Assembly (NCBI GenBank): GCA_937901165.1
Contig: CALCGS010000003.1
Location: forward strand, 1 to 9,374
Length of the DNA stretch: 9,374 nt
Source: an uncultured Alphaproteobacteria bacterium
GTDB taxonomy: Bacteria > Pseudomonadota > Alphaproteobacteria > Rs-D84
Reading direction: 5' to 3'
Shown: positions 1 to 7,244 of the stretch, piece by piece
Numbering within the stretch: position 1 is the first letter of the stretch
How the letters are laid out: each line of letters starts with the position of its first letter
Translations under genes and position numbers: made by a program
Notes under the pieces: generated by a model
The model's input: the letters and a program-made list of their open reading frames with translations, nothing else
Told to the model about the DNA's origin: nothing
The model's database searches: none

Positions 1-21
1 CAACCTCATATTTGTTTATAA

Positions 22-387
22 TTAAACTTGTTCCGTTGAATCAGAATCCATTTCTACTATCTTCCATTCTTCGCCAAAAACATTAAAGATTATATCTCTA
101 TCCATTGGGATTTCTTTAAATCCTACGGCTTTATAGCAATAATATGCCCCTGGGTTATTATCAAAAACTCCCATCGTAATCTTCTTGGCACCTAATATCT
201 CAAAGGCATACTTCTTGGCAAGGAGCACCATCTTCTTACCAATACCTTTACCTCGCATGCTATCATCTATTATTACAAATCCAAATCTCATAGTCCCCGG
301 TGCTATCCTTCGGATAATCATACTTCCAACAATCTTGTCATTCATCACTGCTGTCAGCGGGTAGAAGTTGTCCGGCTCTTCGCAGTC
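22..387 (-). other. GNAT N-acetyltransferase C-terminal segment fused in frame
   Basis: Residues 433-553 of the preceding protein. They contain the acetyl-CoA-binding motif A (RGKGIG, residues 477-482) after a beta-strand reading RFGFVIIDD, and a motif B-like stretch NNPGAYYCYKAVGF (509-522). This matches the C-terminal two thirds of a GNAT enzyme of the kind common in Firmicutes and Bacteroidetes; the N-terminal part of the fold is missing. Codon use changes here: AAG, AGA, ATA and GGA become frequent, while the preceding 430 codons prefer AAA and CGT/CGC. The switch lies at about 380-392. Acetyl-CoA is not available outside the cytoplasm, so an enzyme here would be non-functional. I read this as a recombination or assembly junction. 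Confidence 0.7.
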
Positions 388-1683
388 CCCATTTTCATCA
401 ATGTATTTTTTGGTTGGATCAATACACTTAAAGTAATTATCACCACAAACCATTTCATCTTTCATACAGTTTTCCAACGCACCAACACATTCAGTCATAT
501 TATATTGCGTTTTATTTTGCATAACAGTCAATCTGGCCTTTTGCAACATTGAATTAGCACTGCGAACATTGGACAATAATTTTTCATTCATTTTTTTCAG
601 TCCCTGTTCATACGCGATACAATCCTTGTCTATTGCCAAATCATAATTTCCTGTAATTTGATCGCTGGTTGCACCAACATTTTCACAGTTATTCAAAATC
701 GTTTTACACCGTTTCACAGCAACATCATATAAAGATTTTCCACGTTTATTCGATATATTACTTGATTCAGCACCCAAAAAATCCAGATTAAAAATGTCTG
801 TGCTATCTTCAGAAAAATCTATATCTAACAAATTTAAAGTATCGTTTTCAGCCGTATATGATGCAGATATTGTTGGGTCTTGTATCATTTTTTCAATATC
901 ATTCAACATATCACGCGTTTCAGATTTATCCTTGTTATCATCCAATGCTTCTTCGGCCTCTGTTGCGTTCATTATTGCACGAATTTCATCCGCAGATAAA
1001 CCAACATAACGGATACGTTGTGCAACCTCGTTCAACGAAGTATTTGCATTATTAACCGCTTCTTCTACCTTGGTATATTTTGATAGGTTTGCAGAACAAC
1101 TACACCGTTTTTGTTGTGCATCAACAACCGCACAAAATTGGTCCATACATTCGTTATATTGTTCCTGACAAGACTTATTTAATTCCGCAGTTTGTTCGAG
1201 TATTTCTTTGGCCTTGGTAATTTCTGCAGCCGTACCCAATTGTTTCTGGGCCGCACGAATTGTTATTTTTTTATCAAGTATATTTTCAGTACCATCTTTG
1301 GAATTGACAGGACGTGATATTATACCAACATTACGGGCACCAAAAACTTTATTTGTTTCTGTTTTTGATACATTATCACGTCTGTTTGTAATCTTATCCG
1401 CATTGCGGGATGACATATTACGTGCCTTTTCCCCAGAACGCGATACAACAGCAGTATTTTGACGTTCCGAAACATTATTTCGTACAGACCGCGATACAAC
1501 AGAATGATTTACATTTTGATTTTGTCCGTTTTTTGATTCTTGGACCACGCGTGATAAAGAACGATTTGTTTTTGCCACAACATTTTTATTATCAGGATTT
1601 GTACGCGAAACAGCCCCATCAGCAGGAATCACGACAGGTATATAAAATAATGCCAATGAAAGATAAAATAAAACCTTTCTCAT
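22..1683 (-). CDS. Exported cysteine-containing protein with VVSRS repeats, fused to a C-terminal GNAT segment (likely chimeric)
   Basis: 553 residues. Residues 1-24 form a signal peptide ending near ADGA, so the first part should be exported. Residues 25-125 are rich in Arg, Ser and Asn with repeats of the type VVSRS (62-66, 79-83) and IISRP (121-125). A cysteine cluster follows (C172, C179, C184, then RCSC at 193-196), then a helical segment and more paired cysteines (C326, C333, C355, C399, C406, C413, C420). The 4692-2521 gene has the same order of signal peptide, repeats and cysteine cluster, so the two are paralogues. The function is unknown; disulfide-bonded envelope protein is an inference. 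From about residue 433 the protein becomes a cytosolic-type GNAT domain, which does not fit an exported protein. The start lacks a Shine-Dalgarno sequence, and a TATAAT box lies only 9 nt upstream, so the mRNA may be leaderless. No terminator is visible in the 21 bases beyond the stop. Confidence 0.75.
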   Translation of the reverse strand: MRKVLFYLSLALFYIPVVIPADGAVSRTNPDNKNVVAKTNRSLSRVVQESKNGQNQNVNHSVVSRSVRNNVSERQNTAVVSRSGEKARNMSSRNADKITNRRDNVSKTETNKVFGARNVGIISRPVNSKDGTENILDKKITIRAAQKQLGTAAEITKAKEILEQTAELNKSCQEQYNECMDQFCAVVDAQQKRCSCSANLSKYTKVEEAVNNANTSLNEVAQRIRYVGLSADEIRAIMNATEAEEALDDNKDKSETRDMLNDIEKMIQDPTISASYTAENDTLNLLDIDFSEDSTDIFNLDFLGAESSNISNKRGKSLYDVAVKRCKTILNNCENVGATSDQITGNYDLAIDKDCIAYEQGLKKMNEKLLSNVRSANSMLQKARLTVMQNKTQYNMTECVGALENCMKDEMVCGDNYFKCIDPTKKYIDENGDCEEPDNFYPLTAVMNDKIVGSMIIRRIAPGTMRFGFVIIDDSMRGKGIGKKMVLLAKKYAFEILGAKKITMGVFDNNPGAYYCYKAVGFKEIPMDRDIIFNVFGEEWKIVEMDSDSTEQV

Positions 1684-1692
1684 TTAACATAT

Positions 1693-1698
1693 ATTATA
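1693..1698 (-). promoter_or_regulatory. -10 box of the 1683-22 gene, probable leaderless transcript
   Basis: A perfect TATAAT on the minus strand has its downstream edge 9 nt from the ATG at 1683. Transcription would begin only 2-4 nt before the start codon. No purine-rich ribosome-binding site is present, consistent with a leaderless mRNA. No convincing -35 box is seen at 16-18 nt. Confidence 0.45.
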
Positions 1699-1744
1699 TC
1701 ACAAAAGTTGTAATCAAAAAAGTGCTATTTATAAAATAAAATCG

Positions 1745-1772
1745 TAAAAAAAATGCCCCAAAAATGGGGCAA
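1745..1772 (-). terminator. Rho-independent terminator after rpmA
   Basis: On the minus strand TGCCCCA, a TTTT loop and TGGGGCA form a 7-bp stem, followed by a run of eight T (plus-strand A at 1746-1753). It begins a few bases after the rpmA stop codon and ends the rplU-rpmA transcript before the next gene. Confidence 0.9.
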
Positions 1773-1775
1773 TAT

Positions 1776-2039
1776 TTATTTTGTTTCTTCTGGAACAACA
1801 GATACTGTTTTTCTGTCCCCCAAGCCACGTTTGAATTTTACAATACCGGCAATCTTTGCAAATATTGTATGGTCCTTGCCCATTCCAACGTTTAAGCCAG
1901 GATGTACAGATGTACCACGTTGACGTATAATAATATTTCCAGGTATTACACGTGCGCCACCAGATTTTTTTACGCCCAATCTGCGTCCAGCAGAATCACG
2001 TCCATTAGTTGTTGCGGAACCCGCTTTCTTGTGTGCCAT
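1776..2039 (-). CDS. rpmA: 50S ribosomal protein L27
   Basis: 87 residues, full length for bacterial L27. The protein begins MAHKKAGSATTNGRDSAGRR and keeps the hallmarks GVKK, VIPGNIIIRQRGT, HPG, NVGMGKDHTIFA. L27 sits at the peptidyl-transferase centre of the large ribosomal subunit, where its flexible N-terminus reaches the tRNA ends. There is no cleavable N-terminal extension of the Firmicutes type. It lies 19 nt downstream of rplU and has a GGGG ribosome-binding site about 7 nt before the ATG, so the two are co-transcribed, as in most bacteria. A strong terminator follows directly; the obgE gene that often comes next elsewhere is absent. Confidence 0.98.
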   Translation of the reverse strand: MAHKKAGSATTNGRDSAGRRLGVKKSGGARVIPGNIIIRQRGTSVHPGLNVGMGKDHTIFAKIAGIVKFKRGLGDRKTVSVVPEETK

Positions 2040-2058
2040 AATTAAACCCCTTTATCAA

Positions 2059-2358
2059 TTAGCCCTTGATTTCAGTAATTTTCAAAACAGTGATATACTG
2101 ACGATGACCCGCAGTACGACGGTAATTTTGACGACGTTTCTTTTTGAAAACCAAAATTTTATCATCACGTTTTTGTTCAACAACAGTTGCAATAATTTTG
2201 GCACCATCAACAAATGGATTTCCAATTTTATCGCCAAGCATTAAAACCTGGTCAAATTCGACAGTTTTATCCGCGTTGATTTTTTCAACCTTGATTATAT
2301 CACCCGCTTGGACACGATACTGTTTTCCACCAGTTTGAAATATTGCATAATTGCTCAT
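2059..2358 (-). CDS. rplU: 50S ribosomal protein L21
   Basis: 99 residues, close to the usual L21 length of about 103. It begins MSNYAIFQTGGKQYRVQAGD and has the C-terminal basic signature KKKRRQNYRRTAGHRQ, which contacts 23S rRNA, followed by ITVLKITEIKG. It binds domain VI of 23S rRNA in the large subunit. It is the first gene of the rplU-rpmA operon. An AAGG ribosome-binding site lies about 9 nt before the ATG. Upstream are a dedicated promoter (-35 at 2437-2442, -10 at 2415-2420) and a 7-bp hairpin in the leader (2385-2403), which could be a regulatory site. Confidence 0.98.
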   Translation of the reverse strand: MSNYAIFQTGGKQYRVQAGDIIKVEKINADKTVEFDQVLMLGDKIGNPFVDGAKIIATVVEQKRDDKILVFKKKRRQNYRRTAGHRQYITVLKITEIKG

Positions 2359-2384
2359 ATTCTATTACCTTTATTATCGTTATA

Positions 2385-2403
2385 TTTCGACCGTTTGTCG
2401 AAA
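2385..2403 (-). promoter_or_regulatory. Hairpin in the rplU leader
   Basis: A perfect 7-bp inverted repeat (TTTCGAC, 5-nt loop, GTCGAAA) lies between the predicted transcription start and the rplU ribosome-binding site. It has no T-run and is not a terminator. It could be a protein- or RNA-based control site for ribosomal protein expression; that is an inference. Confidence 0.4.
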
Positions 2404-2414
2404 ACTTTATGCAA

Positions 2415-2442
2415 ATAGTACTATTTTTATCATAAAAGTCAA
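2415..2442 (-). promoter_or_regulatory. Sigma70-type promoter of rplU-rpmA
   Basis: On the minus strand TTGACT (plus 2437-2442) and TACTAT (plus 2415-2420) are separated by 16 nt. A perfect 14-bp palindrome (AAATAGT/ACTATTT, 2413-2426) covers the -10 box and could bind a dimeric regulator. The -35 box and its TTTT continuation are shared with the promoter at 5414-5443. Confidence 0.5.
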
Positions 2443-2468
2443 GCGTTTTGTACAAACTTTTCAACAAT

Positions 2469-2492
2469 AAAAACGTCCAAAAGGACGTTTTT
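2469..2492 (-). terminator. Rho-independent terminator after the 4692-2521 gene
   Basis: A perfect 10-bp stem (AAAAACGTCC, 4-nt loop, GGACGTTTTT) lies 28 nt past the stop codon at 2521. Its T-rich 3' arm serves as the U-tract on either strand. In context it ends the large exported protein's transcript ahead of the rplU promoter. Confidence 0.85.
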
Positions 2493-2520
2493 ATTATATT
2501 ATACGAGTTTAAAAACCAAA

Positions 2521-4692
2521 TTAATCCTCTTCTTGGCTAAAATTCTCTTTCTTCCATTCGCGCAAACACATACTCTTACCACCACTGTCTGAATCTGCAC
2601 CAACACCACATCCCAAGGCCTTTTCTAGACAATATTCCCTAACCTCGGCTGAATTATTAGAACTAGGTCTTTCAGTTGTACCCAAAATTATTTTTGTTAT
2701 ATCTTTACCAGCTTCTGGTTTCACCACAGGACTTAAAATTTCACTTAATGTCACAAGATTTCGACATGTGTTTGTTTTATAATCCTGGGTAAAATTACAA
2801 CTCGCACTATCTGCCGTATCTATGACAGCCAAGAACTGTGCCTCTGTCGGGATACAAATCATTGGTTCATAACAATGTGGAACATTAGAAACCTGGGCAC
2901 AATATGTTTTTATACGTGCAGTTGTCCAATTTTCTTCATCCGACATTTCTTCATAACAATCCCAAATTTCACTTATGCATTCATTAAAGTTGGTAATTGC
3001 ATTCCGTGCATTTGTAATTCTTTCTTGTTGTTCTTCGTTATAAAAATCCATACGTTTTTGTTGCAACGCCTGTTTTGCTGCTTCTTTTTGATATGCAACA
3101 TTTTGTGCAGTTGCCTTTAATTCTTCACCAAAAGTATCACAATCTGCATTTGCATCCAATAAATATTTTTGCATTATGCTGCGACGTGCATCAGCAACCG
3201 GCCCACGCAAATCCGAATAAGGATCACCAGATGTTGAAGTATAACCAAAGCAACTTGCCGAAGATGCCAATGTTGCGGAACTACTGCCCCTTTCATTTAA
3301 TTCCACTTCGCCATTACTTGCAACTTTGATTTTACTATTGTAGTTAAACGGACATGATGACGACGCACCATTTGTGCATTTTCCACCAGATGGCGGTGTT
3401 CCACACCCTTCGTATATACCATTAAAGCAAGAATCCAAAACACGACTACAAACATCGTTATGCGCGCGTTCAAACAAATCATATCCCCATGTGTTTGCCA
3501 AACTATCTATCGTCACATCAGAGGTATCTTTGGCAACAATTCCAGTCATATCATTTACAAGTCCAGATATATTTGAATAAGATTGCAACAAATTACTATT
3601 ATTATCTTGTATATAACTGGTTGCGTTATCCTTGGCATCAGCCCACGCCTTTAACGATGCCAAAATATCAGAACTAGAACCTTCTATATCATCAATATCA
3701 AAACCAAAATTATTAGTACTACAATAACTTGGTACGACAGTATAACTACACTTGCTAGCATCATAAATATTATGACTCTGGCACCATGTTGTCATTATAG
3801 AATCTTGATTACTCTTATCACCATCAGCCTTTTGTTTTTCTTCTTTGTACGAAACGCAATTCATAACCTTTTCAGCATCCGTCAATTGAAATGCGGCACT
3901 AACATCCTTGCCCTTGGTTGCAACCAACAATGCCAATTCACCAGAAACCTTTATCAATTCTTCATTAGATTTTTCCAATGCTTCTTCGGCCTGTATAAAA
4001 TTCGTCACACGTGCAGCACAAGAACAACGACGTTTTGCAGCACTGCGTGCGGTACAAATTTCATCCATACAAGTATAATAACTTTCCAAACAAGTACTAT
4101 ACGCATCTGCAGATATCAACCCAGTTGTTGAATCTATGATATTCGAATAATTACCAGTGTACAACTTGCTGGACAAATAATTATATGCCGTATTGGTTGT
4201 TTTTGAACCACGTATTGCACTGCCCTGCAAACTAACGCGAGCCGCTTCAGCCGCATTACGAGAAACAACTTTTTTTGCACTTGTTGTGTTACGTGCGCGA
4301 ATAGAACGATTCGTCGATATCGCATTTGCATTTGAAACATCATTTCTGTTTGAACGTGAAACAACATTACGCGAACCAACGCCACGCGCAGAAGTACCAA
4401 CATTAGGACGCGTTTTTACAGCCGTACTTTCTTTATTCGTCTGAACCGTATTTACGTTCGTAGAACGCGAAACAACAGAACGTGTTTTCGTATCACGTGG
4501 CCCAGCAACACTACGCGGATTAGTTGTGGTACGTCCAGTTTTTGCATTTACAGAATTCGTCATAGGCGCGATTGGATCAGCAAAAACACTGCGCATTGAT
4601 AACAATGTCGAACAAACAAAAAACGCACCAGCGAGCAAAAACATTGTGCCAACCGCATTTTTTGTAAAATTTACTATATCATTTTTTTTCAT
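2521..4692 (-). CDS. Large exported cysteine-rich protein with VVSRS repeats
   Basis: 723 residues, function not recognised. A hydrophobic segment (about 14-32) with a likely cleavage after SVFA (A38) makes it exported. Residues 39-150 are low-complexity and rich in Arg, Ser, Thr and Asn, with VVSRS at 73-77 and 110-114 and VVSRN at 142-146. Next is a cysteine cluster (C201, C208, C213, RCSC at 222-225) followed by an acidic helical stretch (QAEEALEKSNEEL). The same arrangement is seen in the protein at 1683-22, so these are divergent paralogues on either side of rplU-rpmA. The remainder has many more cysteines, suggesting disulfides, with a Lys/Gln/Glu-rich helical stretch between about residues 540 and 575. 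The start is supported by an AGGAGA ribosome-binding site and an upstream promoter. An envelope or surface structural role is only an inference. Confidence 0.85.
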   Translation of the reverse strand: MKKNDIVNFTKNAVGTMFLLAGAFFVCSTLLSMRSVFADPIAPMTNSVNAKTGRTTTNPRSVAGPRDTKTRSVVSRSTNVNTVQTNKESTAVKTRPNVGTSARGVGSRNVVSRSNRNDVSNANAISTNRSIRARNTTSAKKVVSRNAAEAARVSLQGSAIRGSKTTNTAYNYLSSKLYTGNYSNIIDSTTGLISADAYSTCLESYYTCMDEICTARSAAKRRCSCAARVTNFIQAEEALEKSNEELIKVSGELALLVATKGKDVSAAFQLTDAEKVMNCVSYKEEKQKADGDKSNQDSIMTTWCQSHNIYDASKCSYTVVPSYCSTNNFGFDIDDIEGSSSDILASLKAWADAKDNATSYIQDNNSNLLQSYSNISGLVNDMTGIVAKDTSDVTIDSLANTWGYDLFERAHNDVCSRVLDSCFNGIYEGCGTPPSGGKCTNGASSSCPFNYNSKIKVASNGEVELNERGSSSATLASSASCFGYTSTSGDPYSDLRGPVADARRSIMQKYLLDANADCDTFGEELKATAQNVAYQKEAAKQALQQKRMDFYNEEQQERITNARNAITNFNECISEIWDCYEEMSDEENWTTARIKTYCAQVSNVPHCYEPMICIPTEAQFLAVIDTADSASCNFTQDYKTNTCRNLVTLSEILSPVVKPEAGKDITKIILGTTERPSSNNSAEVREYCLEKALGCGVGADSDSGGKSMCLREWKKENFSQEED

Positions 4693-4778
4693 AGTGCTCT
4701 CCTATAATTCTGGATTTTCACCAGATTTCCAACCCTTTCATAATATTTATATTTTGTAAAACACCTTACCTTTATTTG

Positions 4779-4807
4779 AGTATAACGTTTTTAAACAATT
4801 CTGTAAA
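4779..4807 (-). promoter_or_regulatory. Promoter of the large exported protein gene
   Basis: On the minus strand TTTACA (plus 4802-4807) and TATACT (plus 4779-4784) are spaced by exactly 17 nt, each one mismatch from consensus. The predicted leader is about 80 nt, and an AGGAGA site (4698-4703) precedes the ATG. An inverted repeat, TTCTGT-AA-ACAGAA (4799-4812), overlaps the -35 box and could be an operator. A weak 5-bp hairpin (4709-4725) lies just upstream of the ribosome-binding site. Confidence 0.55.
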
Positions 4808-4832
4808 CAGAAAAATTTAGATAACGACACAA

Positions 4833-4861
4833 TAAAAAAAGTGTCCTATTTCAAGGACACA
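4833..4861 (-). terminator. Rho-independent terminator after the 5377-4865 gene
   Basis: On the minus strand GTGTCC, an 8-nt loop and GGACAC are followed by seven T. It starts 4 nt after the stop codon. Confidence 0.88.
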
Positions 4862-4864
4862 ATC

Positions 4865-5377
4865 TTAAAAGATTTCTTTAAAAGATTTACCTGTTTCTTT
4901 GGCATCATCACCAACAGCCTTGGCGGAATCTTTTACTTCTTTAATTGCCACTTTCATATCTTCTTTTTGTTGTTTTATTTGTGCTTTAACTTCTTCTTTC
5001 TGTTGTTTTATTTCTTCTTTTTTTGCATCATTGTCTGATTTAACAGAATCTTTTGCCGCTGCGATTTTTTCTTTGGCAGTTGCGACACCATCTGTGGCAC
5101 CATTGATAATTGCATCCTTGTTTTCAACGATTGCTTTTTTTACATATTTAGCACATTGTTTTGATAAATTTTTCACATTTTCAGACAAACATTCTATCAA
5201 TGTTTTTTCGCCCAATACTATTTCTGGACAAATAGCAGTAATATCATCTTTGTTGCATGCTTCTTCCAAAGTGGCAGGTTCAGATTTTTTGCCAAACAAG
5301 TTATCAAACCAACCAGCATTTGCACCAGACATACCAGCCATTACACTAATTAAACTGAACAAAATTATTTTTTTCAT
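4865..5377 (-). CDS. Small exported protein with GLG1-like cysteine repeat and charged helical tail
   Basis: 170 residues. A clear signal peptide ends at GANA, with the mature protein starting GWFDNLFGKK. Residues about 40-80 carry four cysteines spaced as in one cysteine-rich GLG1-type repeat (C..DI...CPEIV.GE..LIECL....NLS.QC). The rest, from about residue 95, is almost pure Lys/Glu/Ala/Asp/Gln with near-repeats such as KEEIKQQKEEVKAQIKQQKED, typical of a long amphipathic helix or coiled coil. No enzyme motif is seen. A periplasmic protein that contacts a membrane or a partner through the helix is plausible but unproven. It has its own promoter, an AGGAAG ribosome-binding site, and a terminator, so it is probably monocistronic. 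Similar single-repeat proteins occur in alphaproteobacteria. Confidence 0.85.
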   Translation of the reverse strand: MKKIILFSLISVMAGMSGANAGWFDNLFGKKSEPATLEEACNKDDITAICPEIVLGEKTLIECLSENVKNLSKQCAKYVKKAIVENKDAIINGATDGVATAKEKIAAAKDSVKSDNDAKKEEIKQQKEEVKAQIKQQKEDMKVAIKEVKDSAKAVGDDAKETGKSFKEIF

Positions 5378-5413
5378 TTCTTCTTCCTTTTGTTATTTTG
5401 TTGTTGCATTTAT

Positions 5414-5443
5414 ATGCTAGGATTTTATACCCACAAAAGTCAA
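5414..5443 (-). promoter_or_regulatory. Promoter of the small exported protein gene
   Basis: On the minus strand TTGACT (plus 5438-5443) and TAGCAT (plus 5414-5419) are separated by 18 nt. The -35 box with its TTTT continuation matches the rplU promoter. It lies directly after the ABC-exporter stop codon (5451), with no terminator between, so read-through from the exporter operon is also possible. Confidence 0.45.
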
Positions 5444-5450
5444 TATATTT

Positions 5451-7223
5451 TTAATCTTGTAAAAAACCACCAGATTGCATTTTCCACAATTTATAATAAA
5501 CGCCTTTTTGTCTTAATAATTTTGCATGCGTTCCACTTTCAACAATTTTACCTTCATCCAAGACAATTATTCTATCCATATTTCGCAAAGTCGATAATCT
5601 GTGTGCGATTGCGATTGTTGTATGCCCCGCCGATAATTTATCAAACGACGATTGTATTGCAACCTCGGTCTCGCTATCCAGCGCAGATGTTGCTTCATCT
5701 AAAATTAAAATTGGTGCATCTTTCAAAAATGCGCGTGCAATAGCAATTCTTTGACGTTGTCCACCTGACAATTTTATCCCCCTATCCCCAACCAAAGAAT
5801 CGTATTTATTTTCTGTGGTACGAATAAATTTATCCGCAGACGCAAATTTTGCCGCACGATGTATTTCTTCATCTGTGGCATTTTCTTTGCCATACGCAAT
5901 ATTTTCACCAATTGTTCTGTTAAACATTGTTGGTTCTTGTGGAATAAAAGATATATTTTGATGTAAAGAATCTTGACTGACATCTTTGATATTTTGTCCG
6001 TCTATAAAAATATCACCGTGTGTCGCTTCATAAAATCGCAACAATAAATTTACAAGTGTTGTTTTACCAGCCCCAGACGAACCAACCAAACCAACGCGTT
6101 CACCGGCACGAATTGTAAAAGACAAATCCTTTATAATCCATTTTTTACGACTGGGGTATTTGAAAGACACATTTTTAAATTCTATTTTACCTTTGGATAC
6201 GACTAAATCTTTGGCATTTTCTTTATCTGATATTTCTATTGGAACAACCAATTCAGAATATGCTTTTTTTGCAGAACCTACTTTATCAATAATATCTGGA
6301 ATTGAATTTATCAACTGGCTGATTGAACCCATAACAGAAAAATATATTCCAACCGTAAAGACTATTTCTGCAATCGTTAATTCACCACGAAAATACAACA
6401 TCGCACAAAAGAATAATGTCGCCCCAAACATTAAATCCCACAATGCTCCGGGGACACCCCAAAACACACGATTCAAAAACGCGACATGCAACTGTTTTTC
6501 TATTTTATTTTTACGTGGTGCGTCCAAGTATTTTGTTTCACGTTTGCGTCCTGCAAAAGATTTTACTATTGAATAATTTGATAAACTATCTACCAATTTA
6601 CCATGCAACAAACTGGTTGTTTCGGCTTTATCTTCGGTTGCTTTTTTTAATGGATTGCGCATATTCCATGCAAACACAACACGAAAAATAAATGCCACAC
6701 CAAACATTATTGCAACGTATATGTTGACACTAAATAATAATCCAGCATTCAAAAATAACATAATCGCCAAACAAAAACTGCGCCACAATAAATCAATACA
6801 AAACGGTAAATCGACAATATAATCTATCTGTCTGTTTATTTTTCCAGGCATACGTCCAGTCCAAAATAACATAGATTGCATTTGTGTATATTCTGTTAAA
6901 ACCTCTGAAATTTTATTTTGTATATTTGCAGACCATTTTACATACAACAACTGTCTTAATAATAAACACATAGATAAAAATAGATTTAATCCAACTATCA
7001 ATAAAATTGTGGGTAAAATATATTCTATCCAAGACATATTTTGTGGGATACCCTGTTCCAACAATGCAACCAACCATTTTTGATAATTTGGAAATAAAAC
7101 ATTATCAAAAGCCACAACCAAAACACAAAAACACCACAATATAATACGTGTCCAATACCCAGGCATTATGTATTTCATATAAAACTTAAATAAAGATTTT
7201 GGTAATTCTATATTTTGCAACAT
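5451..7223 (-). CDS. ABC exporter, fused membrane and ATPase domains (MsbA/MDR type)
   Basis: 590 residues, the normal length for a half-size ABC exporter that works as a homodimer in the inner membrane. The N-terminal part (about 1-315) has some six hydrophobic segments, the first at roughly 25-45. The ATPase domain (about 346-590) is complete: Walker A GSSGAGKTT (381-389), Q-loop Q429, signature LSGGQ (485-489), Walker B ILILDE (505-510), D-loop SALD (513-516), and switch His541. It should export a lipid, peptide or drug using ATP. The substrate cannot be told from sequence, and MsbA-like lipid flipping is only one option. The gene starts 21 nt after the glycosylase stop, with a GAGGGA ribosome-binding site, so the two form an operon. 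No terminator is seen after it. Confidence 0.93.
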   Translation of the reverse strand: MLQNIELPKSLFKFYMKYIMPGYWTRIILWCFCVLVVAFDNVLFPNYQKWLVALLEQGIPQNMSWIEYILPTILLIVGLNLFLSMCLLLRQLLYVKWSANIQNKISEVLTEYTQMQSMLFWTGRMPGKINRQIDYIVDLPFCIDLLWRSFCLAIMLFLNAGLLFSVNIYVAIMFGVAFIFRVVFAWNMRNPLKKATEDKAETTSLLHGKLVDSLSNYSIVKSFAGRKRETKYLDAPRKNKIEKQLHVAFLNRVFWGVPGALWDLMFGATLFFCAMLYFRGELTIAEIVFTVGIYFSVMGSISQLINSIPDIIDKVGSAKKAYSELVVPIEISDKENAKDLVVSKGKIEFKNVSFKYPSRKKWIIKDLSFTIRAGERVGLVGSSGAGKTTLVNLLLRFYEATHGDIFIDGQNIKDVSQDSLHQNISFIPQEPTMFNRTIGENIAYGKENATDEEIHRAAKFASADKFIRTTENKYDSLVGDRGIKLSGGQRQRIAIARAFLKDAPILILDEATSALDSETEVAIQSSFDKLSAGHTTIAIAHRLSTLRNMDRIIVLDEGKIVESGTHAKLLRQKGVYYKLWKMQSGGFLQD

Positions 7224-7244
7224 ATCCCTCTTCCATGTTTATAA

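Noticed and set aside
1410..1739. 109-residue plus-strand open frame
   Set aside because: It is antisense to the repeat region and promoter of the exported protein, with no supporting ribosome-binding site or recognisable domain.
3772..4131. 119-residue plus-strand open frame
   Set aside because: It lies wholly antisense to the cysteine-cluster region of the large exported protein and has no independent support.
4899..5420. 173-residue plus-strand open frame
   Set aside because: It is antisense to the small exported protein, which has a signal peptide, ribosome-binding site and terminator. The plus frame is Ser/Phe-rich, as expected from reading a Lys/Glu-rich gene backwards.
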